DNA of 64,000 nt from Neodontobutis hainanensis (GCA_024349245.1 JALDNG010000809.1:20438-84437), one strand, 5' to 3'; counted from the first letter of the stretch, positions 22,901-35,329 are shown. Translations and numbers: made by a program. Notes: generated by a model not told the origin, from the sequence alone.

Positions 22901-25134
22901 AATTTTAATCAATATATTTATTATGGTTTTCTTGTAATATTCTCTGTTGGTTACACATAGAAATAAACATTTTAGATTATATTCCAAGTTTTAATAAAAT
23001 AATTTTTTTGATTAATATTTTGACATCATGTAAGAAGTTTATTTTTCAAAAAATAGTTTATTATGAAGATTACTAGAAAAGACAATATCTAATATTTTTT
23101 TAAATTTAATTAATATTTTTTTTAATTAAATATTTTTTTATAAACCTTTATTGAATTATCGAAAATGATTTACAAATATACTACTAATGTTTAAACTCTT
23201 TTATCCTATTTGGTTTTTAATTTTTATTGACATAAAAATTCGCAGATTTTATATTTTTAAGATATTTAATAATCAGTTTGTTATCAAAAATCTGTTTAAT
23301 ATTAATTGTATTTTAATTATTATTTTTATTGTTGTATTTTATTATCCATTTAACTTTCATTTAAATAAATATCTTAAAAATTACTTAATTTGTTCTTCTT
23401 AAATGATTGTAATATTTCAAAATGAAGTATGCTTCAAAAGATTCTTTTATTTATGTCACTAATATTTTTAAAATAAAGTATTAAGCAATAATACATAAAT
23501 TTTAGGTCAAAGATATTCTTTAACTTATTTAACTGAAATATATAAACATTTATTATTTGTAATATGATCAAGACATCAATAAAATTTATTTTAACATGAT
23601 CATTCGATGTTGAGATTTCTTTTGATATTATTTAGATTAATTTGTTTTAAAAAAATATGTCAGATATATGTTAAATAAAATTAGGGAATCCAAAGAGATG
23701 TGGATTTAAAGTTAAACAACGTATCTTTTTTTGATAATTTTGAGGATCTCATTACGAACCTCACTCTTATAAAGGTAATATATAGAGATGTTTGTTATAT
23801 TTATATCTTATATTTTTAACAAATTTTCATATCAAAATTAATATTTATCATATTTCTTATTCACAGGTTGAATTAATGCATCTTAAAGAAATGGTAAGTT
23901 TAGTTGTGATTTAGATAAAGAAATAGATGATAATGAAAGAACAAAATAATTTAAATATCTGAATATTCTTTGATTGGTTTTTAATCTTTTGACGAACGAA
24001 TTATATAAATATTTTTAAATTATCGAGGGTTCTAATTTTAAGATGTTCATATCATATTAAAGATATTTTTGTAATTTTTAATTTAAAAAATTGTTTTCTA
24101 AATTCAAAAAATTTATTTATATGGTCGAATTTTATTTATAAGATTCAAAAAATTACATTTTCTGTTTATACTTTTTTATCTTTACAAAAAATAATGCAAT
24201 TTTTTCCTCTTCGCTCTTAAGTCCTTCTAGCATTCTGTTTGGTTTTTATTGAAAATTTATTTTTATTATCTTCAAATGTGTTATCAATTTGAGAAATATA
24301 ATAATTTTTTTAACTGATTTTTTAGAAAACTCTAAACATGTATTTACCTTGACATTGAAAATCTGAGCAGATAAAAAACATTGTTATTTAAAAATTAAAT
24401 ATATTTTACTGAATGTTATATTTTAAAATTTCTCAAAGCACATTTATTGAAAATATAAGAATTTTTAATCGCAAACCAAAATGTTAAATATCTATTCTTT
24501 CAAGATAATTTGTGCAGTTTTGTTGTTTTAAGAGATTATTTGAAATGTTTCTAAATTGATATATATTATAAATTTTTAAATGGTAAGTCTTTTTGATTTA
24601 AGCATGTTATATTTATGCTTGTAAACAAAAACTAATATCCTTTATGTCGACGACTATTCACTGGCATCTTATTCATTTGATTTCAACTTTGTATATTATA
24701 ATTTTTCATATTTTTAGAATAGTTAAATATAATTTGTATTTCATATCTTTGGACAGTTTAAGTCCAATATCAAATATTAAATTTATTCATGATGATCAAC
24801 ATGACATTATACCTGTGAGATTATACACAAAATTGTCATCTTATTTTTGAGATATAAGTAATATATTTTAAAGTTATTTGATCATTAATTATTTTTGTTA
24901 TTCAAAATTTTTTCAATTTTATTGTTCTTACAGTTTTAATTATAACTTTATTCACATTTTAATTACTGTTGAGAATTAATGATGATTTATTTTTACTTTG
25001 TACTATGTAAAAATTTTATGCAGCTATTGACGTATTTTCTAGACCTTATTTCAAATTATGAATATCAAAAAATGGAAATAATATTTTTATATCTTTTTTC
25101 GAAATCTAAATATAAAGCATATTTTGTAAAGTAG
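19927..25134 (+). CDS. Multi-exon gene model, unknown protein
   Basis: Coding exons inferred, all entered and left in phase 0 unless noted. 19927-20022 (MKGINPSNDSPTSSTELVPN..., donor GTATGT). 21726-21785 (KCKNYFYDKFPTIFSSKELD). 22023-22052 (ELDSFVYKTP). 22075-22107 (VNNLSNEASDR, donor GTATGA). 23685-23774 (GIQRDVDLKLNNVSFFDNFE..., donor GTAATA). 23867-23893 (VELMHLKEM, acceptor TTCTTATTCACAG, donor GTAAGT). Possibly 24759-24816 (LSPISNIKFIHDDQHDIIP, needing one leftover base from an unseen micro-exon). Finally 25024-25134 (LLTYFLDLISNYEYQKMEII..., stop TAG). The product is soluble-looking with acidic and Leu-rich helical stretches; no domain is recognised. The strongest pieces are 19927-20022, 23685-23893 and 25024-25134. 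The gap between 22052 and 22075 would be a 22-base intron, which is suspicious. Confidence 0.45.
20023..21725 (+). other. Long A+T-rich intron (predicted)
   Basis: Between the first two exons of the model above. It starts GTATGT and ends at an AG after GGAATGGCT. No additional exon or element was seen in it. An alternative acceptor at 21695-21696 would change the phase. Confidence 0.35.
22108..23684 (+). other. Long A+T-rich intron (predicted)
   Basis: Between exons of the 19927-25134 model. It contains a chance-looking hydrophobic plus-strand ORF at 23187-23402 made almost only of Phe, Ile, Leu, Asn and Lys codons. I see no reason to call that ORF a gene. Confidence 0.35.
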
Positions 25135-25618
25135 CTCTTTCCACATAGATTATCAACAAATAATAACGAGGGTATACAGTGTTATAATTTAAATGGAAAT
25201 CATTAAAGAATTTTGTTCTGCGAATTTTGAAACGAACGGTATCTCACAAATCAAATCAAATTGAAACCATTTAAGATAATAAGAATAATTTAGTCAGCAA
25301 ATCTTTACAAAATTAAAAGTAAATAAATTTAAACAACAAATTTCTTAAAAATTATTTTATTTTTGATACCGCTTTGTATGCACTCTGAAATTTTCAAGGT
25401 TAGATAAAATTCAACCATTTTTTATTTATAGATCAAATAATTGTTATTTAAGTTCACAATACAGAGGATAATACTTATAATTCTGAAATTTTATTTTTAT
25501 TTATTAATGTTTAGTTGATGTTAATCTGATAAAATGCTCTAAAAATTAACTTTTATAGCTAAGATATAACATTTTTCACAAAACTTTCAAAATAATGAAA
25601 ACTAATAATATCTTCTTA

Positions 25619-26276
25619 TCAAGTTAAATAAGGCTTAAAATGAATCTGTTGCAATTTAAACGACCTTATAGATGACTTATATTGAAATCCATACAGTATA
25701 TCATACCATCTATCTTAGTTATATATTATCAATCTTTATGAAGATTGATGTTAATGAAAATCAAATTTTAAAATCACAAGAGTATGTCTTATTCTCCTGA
25801 AATAATATTTTTTTTTATATATTTCATTTTAGTTGAATGAATATTTTCTCAACATTGATGTAATTCTCAGATAGAGAATGTTAATCATCTGTAAAAGTAT
25901 GAATTCTTCACTCAAAATAGGATTTAAAAATCATAATTATAATATACCTTAACAGTTTTTTAAAAATTTATTATTTTAAATAATATCAATAATCTAAATT
26001 AAAGATTTTCATCATCTTTTAATTGATGATTTGTAAGTTTATTTAACATCAGAACGAAATATAACTATAAATATGCAATAAAAAATTTATACAATTAACA
26101 AAAATCTATCCCTATACTTATCTAGGTAATCTAATTGTATATCTACCCTTTAAATTGCATACAAATATTCTGCTGCCTCCGTAAGATACGTGTTTATCCT
26201 TTTTATGGTAAATTTGTGATTTATTTTCAGTTAAATACACAAAGCAAACAATTAAACAATTAAAACAAACATAACC
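25619..26276 (-). CDS. Two-exon 3' end of a minus-strand gene
   Basis: The upstream exon runs from 26276 (or 26198, at a second acceptor) down to 26147. It contains KHVSYGGSRIFVCNLK, a glycine/serine-rich stretch unusual for this DNA, and a donor GTAGAT. The last exon is 25713-25619: acceptor ACTAAG, then RWYDILYGFQYKSSIRSFKL and eleven more codons to TGA. The junction G/AT keeps the frame. If the longer upstream exon is right, it begins with a hydrophobic Cys-containing segment (VCFNCLIVCFVYL) like a signal anchor. The start codon was not found. The gene converges tail-to-tail with the 19927-25134 model, leaving about 480 bases between stops. Confidence 0.4.
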
Positions 26277-26407
26277 CTTTTATTCAAAAATATGTTTAAT
26301 TATTCGACGACACAAAATTTTTTAAACTATTTATGACATTTATTCAAAAAAATATCTCTGTTTTATACATGCTCGAATTTCTTCTTTTTTATAAACCTTA
26401 TCAATGA

Positions 26408-26536
26408 TCAGGTATTACCATATAACCAAGAATAGTTATAATGTTGCTTGTTATATTCATTTGGGTGAAACCAATTTATTGATGCAATGAGATCAGAATA
26501 CATCGTATTTTGTTTAAGATAAGGAAAAAACCACAT
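26408..26536 (-). CDS. Candidate first exon or 42-residue ORF
   Basis: ATG at 26536, then MWFFPYLKQNTMYSDLIASI and WFHPNEYNKQHYNYSWLY. A possible GTAATA donor follows one base after the tyrosine codon; otherwise the frame stops at 26408. Aromatic- and asparagine-rich but with diverse codons. It may be the start of the minus-strand gene downstream, but the phase (one leftover base) does not match its first visible exon, so a further small exon would be needed. No family recognised. Confidence 0.35.
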   Translation of the reverse strand: MWFFPYLKQNTMYSDLIASINWFHPNEYNKQHYNYSWLYGNT

Positions 26537-26539
26537 TTT

Positions 26540-27210
26540 TTAGTTAAATAAGTTTGAACCCATTTTTTAGAGGATACAGAATACATGAAAATTACAACTC
26601 ATTTATTTTATATTTTCTGCAAATTCATATAAAATATAAATATTTTATTTATCATCATAGCATTAATTTAAAAATATCGTTAAATATATGAGAATATGTA
26701 TTTTTCATTTTTATGATATAAATTGTTAATACAGGCATAAATTTTGTAATAAATGGATAATTGTTATCTCTGTATTTTCTCTCTTTTCCTTCTTTTACCT
26801 GCTTAATAATTGTATTAATTTGTTAAAATTAAAGAAGCCTTCTAACTAAGCTCTATAGTTTGAAATTTAAATTGTCGAAAATTGTATTCACCGTGATAGA
26901 ACTGGAGAGCTTATAATATTTTGTCAAATATTTGGATTGCCTGATATTAATAGATAATTTTGGACGATTTTTATTCAATTATCAAGTTCAATTTAAAGTT
27001 AAATGATTTCAGATAGTTTCAGTTAATCTCTTAGCATATTCTATAGTAAAATATTGCAATGATATTTAATATGAGAACTTAGATAAAATATTTAAATTCT
27101 TACAGCATACAATTCACAGACATATATCATGGACAATCACATTTTAATACATTTTGATTAAAATATTCTGAAATATTTAAAATATAGTTAAATGATTTCT
27201 TATGTAATAA
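26540..27210. other. A+T-rich stretch, nothing recognised
   Basis: No coding-like frame. A short C-rich patch at 26780-26800 is pyrimidine-rich but has no exon after it that I can support. Confidence 0.45.
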
Positions 27211-27216
27211 AATTGC

Positions 27217-27420
27217 ATGACTGGTTTTTATTTTTATCGTTTTAATTATAATATTTGTTCATCAATTAATAAGATTTTAAAATTTCTAGGATCAAAGTTT
27301 TTCAAATTTAAAAATATTTTAACCCTATTTTCTGATGTAAAATACAACAATTACCCATCAAATTTTGAATTTTTTACAAAAATCAGTTTCAATATTTATA
27401 AGTACAAATTAATTTTCTAA
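27217..27420 (+). CDS. Hypothetical 67-residue ORF
   Basis: An ATG frame of 67 codons ending TAA. The second half (LTLFSDVKYNNYPSNFEFF) is more protein-like than the first. An acceptor-like TTTCTAG at 27284-27290 and a GTAAAA at 27341 could instead bound an internal exon SKFFKFKNILTLFSD. Low confidence either way. Confidence 0.25.
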   Translation: MTGFYFYRFNYNICSSINKILKFLGSKFFKFKNILTLFSDVKYNNYPSNFEFFTKISFNIYKYKLIF

Positions 27421-27429
27421 ATTAAATTT

Positions 27430-29845
27430 GAATGTTACTTGAAAGATGAACTAAATTTGATAGAATTAGTGTTTCATATTTATCGATTAATTTGAATTGT
27501 ATTGAAATATAGGTAAATATTACTATTTTTCAATAAAAGAATTTATTTACGCGAGTGAAAATTCTCAAGAAATTAAATATGGAAATATTCTCTAATTTTT
27601 CACTTTTAAAAACAGATTTTTGCGAATTATTTGTGAATGGTATCTTTTATTTTTGTATCTTTAATTTTATTTCAATACATTTTTTACTGTTGCAAATATT
27701 TTAATTTGAGATTTTAATTTTTAAAACAACAAATATTGAAAGGTTATGCACATTACAAATTAAATGCATTTTTATTTAATTTATAAATCTTTCTTTTAAT
27801 CATTTGAAATTTTGTGTGTATCATTTTTATTTTGAAAATTTTATAATCTTTCAAATAAGGTGAAATTTCAAATTCTAAATATTTGTAGATATATCATTGA
27901 TTGAATGAAAACGACAAACATAGAATTAATAAAACTGTTAAAAAATAATGAAAATTTTTTTTAAATTTAATTTCATGTTTTTGAATGAATCATTTTCTAG
28001 TTGATAATAAATATTGAGCATTTAATATTTAGACGTAATTCTAGTTTGTATATCGTAAAGATTAATATATAATTATGTAGATTTAATTGCTTTTACTTTT
28101 AAAATGGTTTTAATGAAAATTTATTTGAAATTTCTTATAAATGGCCTATTTTATCAATCATACCAAATTTATTCAAATGGTTTATTAATAATGGCAAAAT
28201 GAGATCAATCAAATATTTTTTTTGTAAAAATAATTTAAATTCAATTTATTATATTATATATAGTTTTGAAATTTGTATTTAAGTCACAAATATATATTTC
28301 TTATACAATTGAAAATTAATGATAACAGTCAAATTTTTTAAATTTATAATTTATGAAAGTTTTATTATTTATACTATTTACCATTTATTTTTATATTCAT
28401 ATATGTGAAATTATATATTGTTTTGTGAAAATATTTAAAATTTACCTGAATATTGAAAATAATAAATATATTTTCATTATAATCTAAATTATCCTCTTAC
28501 TTAAAAACTTGAAAGCATTTATTTTAATAAATAACAAATTTTGTCTTCAATATAATCATACTTAAAATAAAATTAACAGAAATTTTATAAAATAAAATTC
28601 TTCATGATCAACGAATTAATGTTATGTCAAACTAAAAAAGTTTAGACATAAAATGAATTATTTTCAAAGATTAATGATTAAATTAAATTTTAAAGTTTGG
28701 ATATTTGAATTAAAAACAAAAATAATCAACTAACAGTCGTATAAATATATTCTGGTTAAAGTGCTCGTAATAAGAAAATTTGTAATTTGTGAAAATGTAA
28801 TGTTATTTTTTAAAGTATTTCAAATCTAATATTTATTTTCTATTAGTAAATATAAATTATCAAATAAATAGAAAATCATACATAAATAAATAAATAAAAA
28901 TTTAATTTACGCATATGATTGATAAAAGAATAATGCGAATACAAGATAATGTAGCTTCAAAAAATTACGATCCTAGTAATTTGAACACACATAGTTATGC
29001 AAATGTTTGATGGAACAAAAACACATTTTATATTTAATTAGGTTATGATTTCGATGACATTTTTTTAAAATGTCGTAAAAATGTAATAATTATTATTTTC
29101 AAACAAGAAAGAATAATGTCAAATGTTCAAATTTTATTGTTTGGTAAAAACATGTGCTTAAAATTATTTATAATAATAAGTAATCAAATATTCTAACAAA
29201 TATGAAAATTTTAATCAGATCATTTTAGATAATAATACGAAAATATCTATTAGCCCTCTTTATAATTTTGATTCATTAACTGATACAAAAGTTACCTATA
29301 AATTCAAATCATAATATATATCATTTACGATTGACTCTTTTTATCATTTCTATTCAATGTCAAAATTTAAACAATATATAAATATTAAAATTCCATATCA
29401 TATATTGTACATTAAATAAAGAATGTCAGGTTTATTAAAATCCTTTATTTTTGTAAAAACCTCAGAAAATTTATAAATGAGTTAAATATCTGTTGTCTAA
29501 ATTAAGATAAAATAAGATCATGTTTAATTAATATATTTTCACGAGCTTCAAAATTATCATCAAAAGAAATAATTTTAGAACACAGAATAATGCAAAATAT
29601 AACATAATCATTTATGTTCTTAACAGTCTGTAATATTTTCAATTATTCCGTTGTTAATATCTCCTATGTCTTCATTCACAAATAAAAAAATGTTCAATAT
29701 TCTCTCTTTTTTTATAATGTGTGATAAGGTAGTTCTTCGACAACTATTGATTTTGTCGATTTATTTAAAATAAATTTGACAGTTAAATATAAATATATAT
29801 TGGGTTTTAAATAAGTAAATTATTTTTAAAACTAATTATTGATTC
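27430..29845. other. A+T desert, nothing recognised
   Basis: Among the most A+T-rich parts of the window. A short frame at 29718-29774 (MCDKVVLRQLLILSIYLK and stop) is the only patch with some G+C. I saw no element landmarks. Confidence 0.5.
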
Positions 29846-30156
29846 GTTTAAATGATAATATATCTCGCGTTTGAACCGTAAGTCTTTTGTGAAATGAAAA
29901 TTATTTTCTTATTAAGTTACAAGTATACATTTATATGATAAAAATCAATTTTTATAATTTTACAATTTCTTTAACAAATTTATCAATTAAGTATGTTAAT
30001 ATTTTTATGTTATTAGATTTTAAAAACCAACTATATTTTTAACGTTTAACTTATAGATGTTTAAATGTAAAAAAGATTGATTTGATGAATCCTTATATCA
30101 ACATTGAAAATAATAAATAAAATAGATAACATAATATAAATTTAAAAACTCAAAAG

Positions 30157-30342
30157 ATGCAATATTTTAAATCATTGCAACATTCAAAACACATTCAATT
30201 TGAAATTAATAAAAATTTATTCTTTTTAAAACTAAATTTATATAAGATTAAAAAACCGTGTTCATTGTTTACTCATCTAACTTTGCAAAATACAAGTTTT
30301 CTTATAATAATAAATAAATTGAATTATTTTTCAAAATCATAG
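30157..30342 (+). CDS. Hypothetical 61-residue ORF
   Basis: An ATG frame of 61 codons ending TAG, preceded by AAAAG, so it may also be an exon. The C-terminal half reads KKPCSLFTHLTLQNTSFL, reasonably protein-like. No family recognised. It lies upstream of a predicted exon pair (30484-30862) on the same strand. Confidence 0.25.
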   Translation: MQYFKSLQHSKHIQFEINKNLFFLKLNLYKIKKPCSLFTHLTLQNTSFLIIINKLNYFSKS

Positions 30343-30483
30343 ATATGGTCAATTTTAAAGTTGGAATAAAAAAATATAAATATCAAATATATTTTTATTT
30401 TCATTATTCAAAATACATACGTATAATAATCAATAAAAAATAAATAAAGGTATTCACTCTGTATATGGAATAAAACGTAAAAG

Positions 30484-30862
30484 GGATTTTTTGAAATTTT
30501 TGAAAGAAAATTCATTCTTAATAATTCTCTGATACGTTCGCAATTCTATGGTATGTTTTTGAATTATATATCAAATTCTTCTGTATTTATAAAAAATAAA
30601 TAATCATATAAGGACTATAATATTCCTTCAGTTTTTTCAGCAATTAAATATAGAGATATTTTTAAACGATTTCAATACAGTATTAAGATATAACATATTT
30701 AAAAACCTATCCTCAATACTTCGTAAGGTCAATAAAATATCAGTTATATTCAAAAAAATTATTTATTTGGTTTTAAGATTTAAGAAGTAAAATATCAAAA
30801 ATATCGTACATAAAATCCCAGCGATCAATTATGGGATGAAATCTATAATTCATACTTTTTAA
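30484..30862 (+). CDS. Two-exon 3' end of a plus-strand gene (predicted)
   Basis: Exon 30484-30550 reads GFFEIFERKFILNNSLIRSQ and two more codons, with the consensus donor GTATGT. The next exon, 30822-30862, follows AAAATCCCAG and reads INYGMKSIIHTF and stop. The junction G/CG keeps the frame. The intron would be 271 bases. The upstream acceptor (AAAAG) is weak and the start of the gene was not found. The ORF at 30157-30342 is a possible upstream part but the phases do not force it. Unknown function. Confidence 0.35.
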
Positions 30863-31059
30863 GGCCAGTTAATTTGAGGATTGAATATTTGTCTTGATGA
30901 TGTATAAATCTGAATTAAATAATTTAAAACAAATAAAATATAAAAGAATTAGTTAACAGTATAAATTAAGCACGTATCCATGTATAAAATTTAAAACAAA
31001 AATAAATAATTTGTTATTTATTAAAATTAAACGTAAAATAAAAATTCTAATTAGTAAAG

Positions 31060-31149
31060 ATGAAGAATATTATAATACATACATATAATGCATTTGTGGA
31101 AGTAAATAATATGCCATTAGTTGTAAGAATTCATAATAGAGGCTTATAA
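31060..31149 (+). CDS. Small ORF or terminal exon, 29 residues
   Basis: ATG followed by MKNIIIHTYNAFVEVNNMPL and VVRIHNRGL to TAA. It is preceded by TTAGTAAAG, so it could be a terminal exon. The peptide has a balanced composition (Val, Gly, Arg, His, Pro) rare in this DNA. Function unknown. Confidence 0.3.
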   Translation: MKNIIIHTYNAFVEVNNMPLVVRIHNRGL

Positions 31150-31202
31150 AAACATTTTAATTAGAGTCAGAAAACATTACTTAGAACGTGCATAGAACGA
31201 AG

Positions 31203-31364
31203 ATGGTTCATAAACTCATAAATATCAAAAATATTGAAGTAACAAGATTATTAATTGAAATCAATTTTTCACAGAATTTTAAAAGATTTTTTCTGCTGAC
31301 AGCTATCGCTTATATAATATTATATTTCAAGATATTTTTAGTAAATAATAAACTTTATGAATGA
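31203..31364 (+). CDS. Small single-span membrane protein ORF, 53 residues
   Basis: ATG in a favourable animal-type context (AAGATGG), 53 codons, stop TGA. Residues 1-28 are polar and charged (MVHKLINIKNIEVTRLL). Residues 29-46 form one hydrophobic span (FFLLTAIAYIILYFKIFL) flanked by KR before it, and the tail is VNNKLYE. This is the typical shape of small mitochondrial or ER single-pass subunits. A GTAACA...TTTCACAG pair inside the frame is a multiple of three long and could be removed without changing frame. It lies 53 bases after the ORF at 31060-31149. Family not recognised. Confidence 0.4.
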   Translation: MVHKLINIKNIEVTRLLIEINFSQNFKRFFLLTAIAYIILYFKIFLVNNKLYE

Positions 31365-31369
31365 TTTCA

Positions 31370-33695
31370 GATAAGGTAATTATATTAAAAATATATTTCA
31401 TGGTGTCTATTTTTATTGAGTAACTATCCATAAATGATAAAATTGTAGTTATCTAAATATTAAAATATTAATTTTTGTTTATTTATTAATTTTTCGTGTC
31501 TTTTTTAATCTTTATTCTAAAGGAGAAATATAAATATATCTAATTATTAAAACATAAATAAATCTTAAAAATCTCCATATTAAATTATATATTTTGACAA
31601 GTTCAACAGTAACAGTTATTTTTGTATCTTTATAATTGAACACTTAAATGATTAATTTATTTATGAAACATTATTTCACAAAAGTGATCTGGCCCATCTT
31701 TTAAAAATAAAATTTGATATTGATAAAATAATCTTTTAGCAAAATTTATCAATAGTTTTAAATTTTAAAATTCTTTGTTCAATTAAATTTAATAAAACAG
31801 AAAATAATCCTTTGGAAATTTTTTGATTTTCATATATATTTTAAAAATAAAATGATATTTAAAACGTTTAATTTATGTTTCTTGATATTTTGATTATTTT
31901 CAAATATAATATTTTCAAGAATTTTACTTTCTTATGAATTCTTGCAACGCTAAATTTTAATTCATAACAATTTATCAAAAAATTACCAAGTATATTTGAT
32001 ATTTGCTTTTAACTTTAATCAGATCAGTTTAATTTCACGTGAATTTCATAAATGTAGGAGTTTCAATTCAATCTGAAATATCAAAAACAATAAAAGTGTC
32101 TTGAAAATACATTTCTAAATGAATTCATAAATATAAAACGAAGATGACAGAGGTATGTTTGAAAATTGTAAAATTTAAAATGATTTAATTACATTTTTAT
32201 TTATATTTTTCTATGATCATAAAAGTTTATAAAATATTTTATATTTTCTTTTATTTTTGTATAAATTAATAAATTTATAAAACTAAATGTAATGTTATTA
32301 AGAAATATGATTAGCTAATTCACCTAAACTGGAGTTTTTATCATTCCATATTTTGATGAGGTTGTTAATATTTTAAATTTCGATAAAATAATAATTCAAG
32401 GTAACTATGATTTTAAAATTTAATCGTTTTTAGTCTTAAATTAAATTAGATAAAAGCAATAATTAATGTTGTAAATTATATTAAAATCAAAAATAATAAA
32501 AAGAGAAAAGATACATTTTATTATTTTATTAATTTATTTAAGACATGAAAATACAATTTTGTATGTTTATCGTACAAAAATAAATATTTTTTATATTATA
32601 TTTCAAAATTTATAATTCAATGTTAATATTATTTTAAATTATGTATAATTTCAACCGATAAAAAATTATAAAATATAAGTAAATTCTGTTTATATTTTAA
32701 GTAAGTTTTGAATTCTGAAAACTATATATTTAAATTACTTATATTATTTTTATACATTAAATATTTTATAAAATTTAATTTAAAAATAAAATATCGATTA
32801 AAAAAATACGAAAGTTAATGAATATATTTTAAACTAAAATTTATTAACATTTTTCAAAGTGCTGTTAAAATATCGAAAATAAATTATTAATAAGTTTACT
32901 TTGAAAAATTTGAAAATTAACAAATTTCGGAGTTTGAAAACATCTTCTTTTCAAAACATAAATGTTTAAAATTTATATGTTTTTTTATATAATATCAAGA
33001 TTTAATGAATATGTACATGAATATAATATATTAACTATTCTACGTGATTTAAAGTTACAAATGATATTCTTTAATGTTTAAGATAGTTAACTTAAAATGA
33101 ATATTAAAAATAATTATGTTGGGTTTGATGAATAAAAAGAGTACATAAAATAAAAAGAAAATTTTTTTCTACTTTGTTCATTTATAATTCATAAACGTTA
33201 TTTTCATCGAACTAGCATTTGAATAAATATTAAACAAATAATAACTATAATTTAATTAATTATTTTAAAAATAAGCTTTATATTTTGCATCATAATTAAT
33301 CAATACAATTTAAATTAATACAATAATAGGTTCTAGTCATGAAAATTAGAAAAATAATAATATGAAATATACCATTAGAGTAATAGAATTAAATAAAATA
33401 GTTCATATAAAGGCTAAAAATTTTAGAGTTGATTTTGTAGAAATTTGATGATAAAGTAGTTAATTACAATATTAAAAATAAAAGAATGAAATACATCACA
33501 CTCAATAAATGAATCTCTAATTGATGCATATTTAAACTTCTGAATTTACAGTCAGAACTTAATTGAAAATCTTTTTAATCTTTAATAACATTGTATATTA
33601 TGTTGTTAAATATAACCCAGAACGCATATGCTAGTTTCTAATTTAATGTACATGAGAATGGAAATATTTTATGAAGTATAAACTTATAAATAAAC
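31370..33695. other. A+T desert, nothing firm
   Basis: A patch at 31680-31715 is open in several frames on both strands and might be an exon, but its strand cannot be decided. The rest is low-complexity A+T-rich DNA. Confidence 0.45.
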
Positions 33696-33704
33696 AAATA
33701 ATAA

Positions 33705-33827
33705 TTAAATGTGGACATGCTGTAATAAAAAGTTCAATATTAACGATCTAAAGCAGAATATATAATATTCTTGATCATTTGAAATAAAGGAAAATAATTT
33801 TACTGAATGTTTTGTATGCTTTTTCAT
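33705..33827 (-). CDS. Hypothetical 40-residue ORF
   Basis: Starting at the ATG at 33827 the frame reads MKKHTKHSVKLFSFISNDQE and on to LLQHVHI and stop. The frame is also open for 23 codons upstream of this ATG, so it could be part of a longer exon. Mixed composition suggests coding; function unknown. Confidence 0.3.
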   Translation of the reverse strand: MKKHTKHSVKLFSFISNDQEYYIFCFRSLILNFLLQHVHI

Positions 33828-33899
33828 CGTGATAAAGAGAATATCAATTTTACAGATTACGAAAAATTTATAGATGACAAAACCATAAAAACACAAAAT

Positions 33900-35280
33900 T
33901 ATAAATCTAAAAATGTTTACAGAGTCTTAAATATAACATATATATTCACATATCATTAATATAGGTCTAGACAGGATAATCCTATAGACAATATATAATT
34001 ATTACGTATCAAAAATTTTGATAAAGCTAAAATTTAATAGAAAAGATCGATAAGATGTTAACATAAAATTTTAATCGTATTTACATTCGAAAAACCAATG
34101 TTAAATTAAACATGAAGGGTTATATTTAACTAGAATCTGATCTAATATATAAATTTTTTCGGTGCATTATAAATATGATAATAAGACACTCAAATCATGG
34201 ATATAGAATGATAAAAAACTGAAACTTAGATTACTAATAAAAAGAAAGAATTATAAATTTATTTTCAAAACGATAAAAAATATTTTTGGACTTTCAAAAG
34301 AGTTTTGAAAATTTTATCATTGGCAATCTATAAATTAATTATTGGTTGTCTCTAAAATTAAAGATTATACAATGATAAAAATTTTTTATAAGTTTACTGT
34401 TTTAAATTAAATATATAAAAATCTATAGGATTAATTTGATTTAATTTAAATTCGTGGGTTACTCATTCGCGAGTTCTAAATTTTAATAATGTTACTTAAT
34501 AAAAATAAGAAAAATTAAAAAATAATATATGAAGTTTAATTTTTAATTTGAATAAAAATATCAAAAATAATAGTAAAATGTAAAAACATGTTTTTTTCGT
34601 AAGTATTAATTTATAGATATATATTTAAAAATGTAAAATTTTTATGATAGAATAAAATAATTGAGGTATTCATGTTACTTGTGATATCTAATATACGATA
34701 AGGTCAATTTTCCACTTTCAAATCTGCATTTCGAATAACGAAATCAATACCACAGGGTTTAGAAATAAAAAATATCCTTTTTTTATTATATTTATTAGCT
34801 GAAAATTATTTAACTTGGGATGGATTTTTTTTCTTTTTATTTACATTTGACAATACAATCGCCAGATGCCACGTGTTTACAAATATAGACAAGTAAAAAA
34901 TTATAAGAAATTTTAAAAGACATCAATCATGTTTTAGACCCTGATAACACCTAAAAGAATTGGATTTAGATGTTGAAAACAAAATTAAAAAATCCTTCTC
35001 GTTATTTAATCATGTCAATGAAAATGAATTTTTATCTAAATAAAAAGAAAAATGTTCAAAACTGAGTGAAAAAATGTCCATTTCATACATAAATTGTTTT
35101 GTAAAGTGTTTTAAACATCGCTGTTTTCCAAAATAAACAGGTTTAAAACCTATTTTGACAGATTTGAAAGGTCTAATTATTAATTATTACCAGATAAAAC
35201 TGCCTAGGTTTATTATTATTTACCGTGCAATTAATATATTGACGAATTTTTAGATGATGTAGGATTAGGTTCAAAAAAGA
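33900..35280. other. A+T-rich stretch
   Basis: Mostly desert. From about 34840 the base composition becomes slightly richer, leading into the transposase relic that follows; this may be its decayed 5' flank. Confidence 0.4.
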
Positions 35281-35329
35281 GTCATAAAATCATACAATTT
35301 TTGCGTATTTTAGTGCAAATTCTCAAACA

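Noticed and set aside
23187..23402. Plus-strand 71-codon frame, very hydrophobic
   Set aside because: Made almost only of Phe, Ile, Leu, Asn, Lys and Tyr codons, as chance A+T-rich DNA gives. It sits in a predicted intron with no splice support.
24153..24234. Minus-strand terminal-exon candidate reading MLEGLKSEEEKIALFF
   Set aside because: The peptide looks good and a CAG acceptor precedes it, but it lies inside the plus-strand gene at 19.9-25.1 kb. The same bases form a strong plus-strand pyrimidine tract and acceptor at 24200-24230, so the strand cannot be decided.
26560..26590. T-loop-like GGGTTCAAAC on the minus strand
   Set aside because: No matching arms around it; a chance match.
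29718..29774. 18-codon frame MCDKVVLRQLLILSIYLK
   Set aside because: Too short and unsupported by any convincing splice partner.
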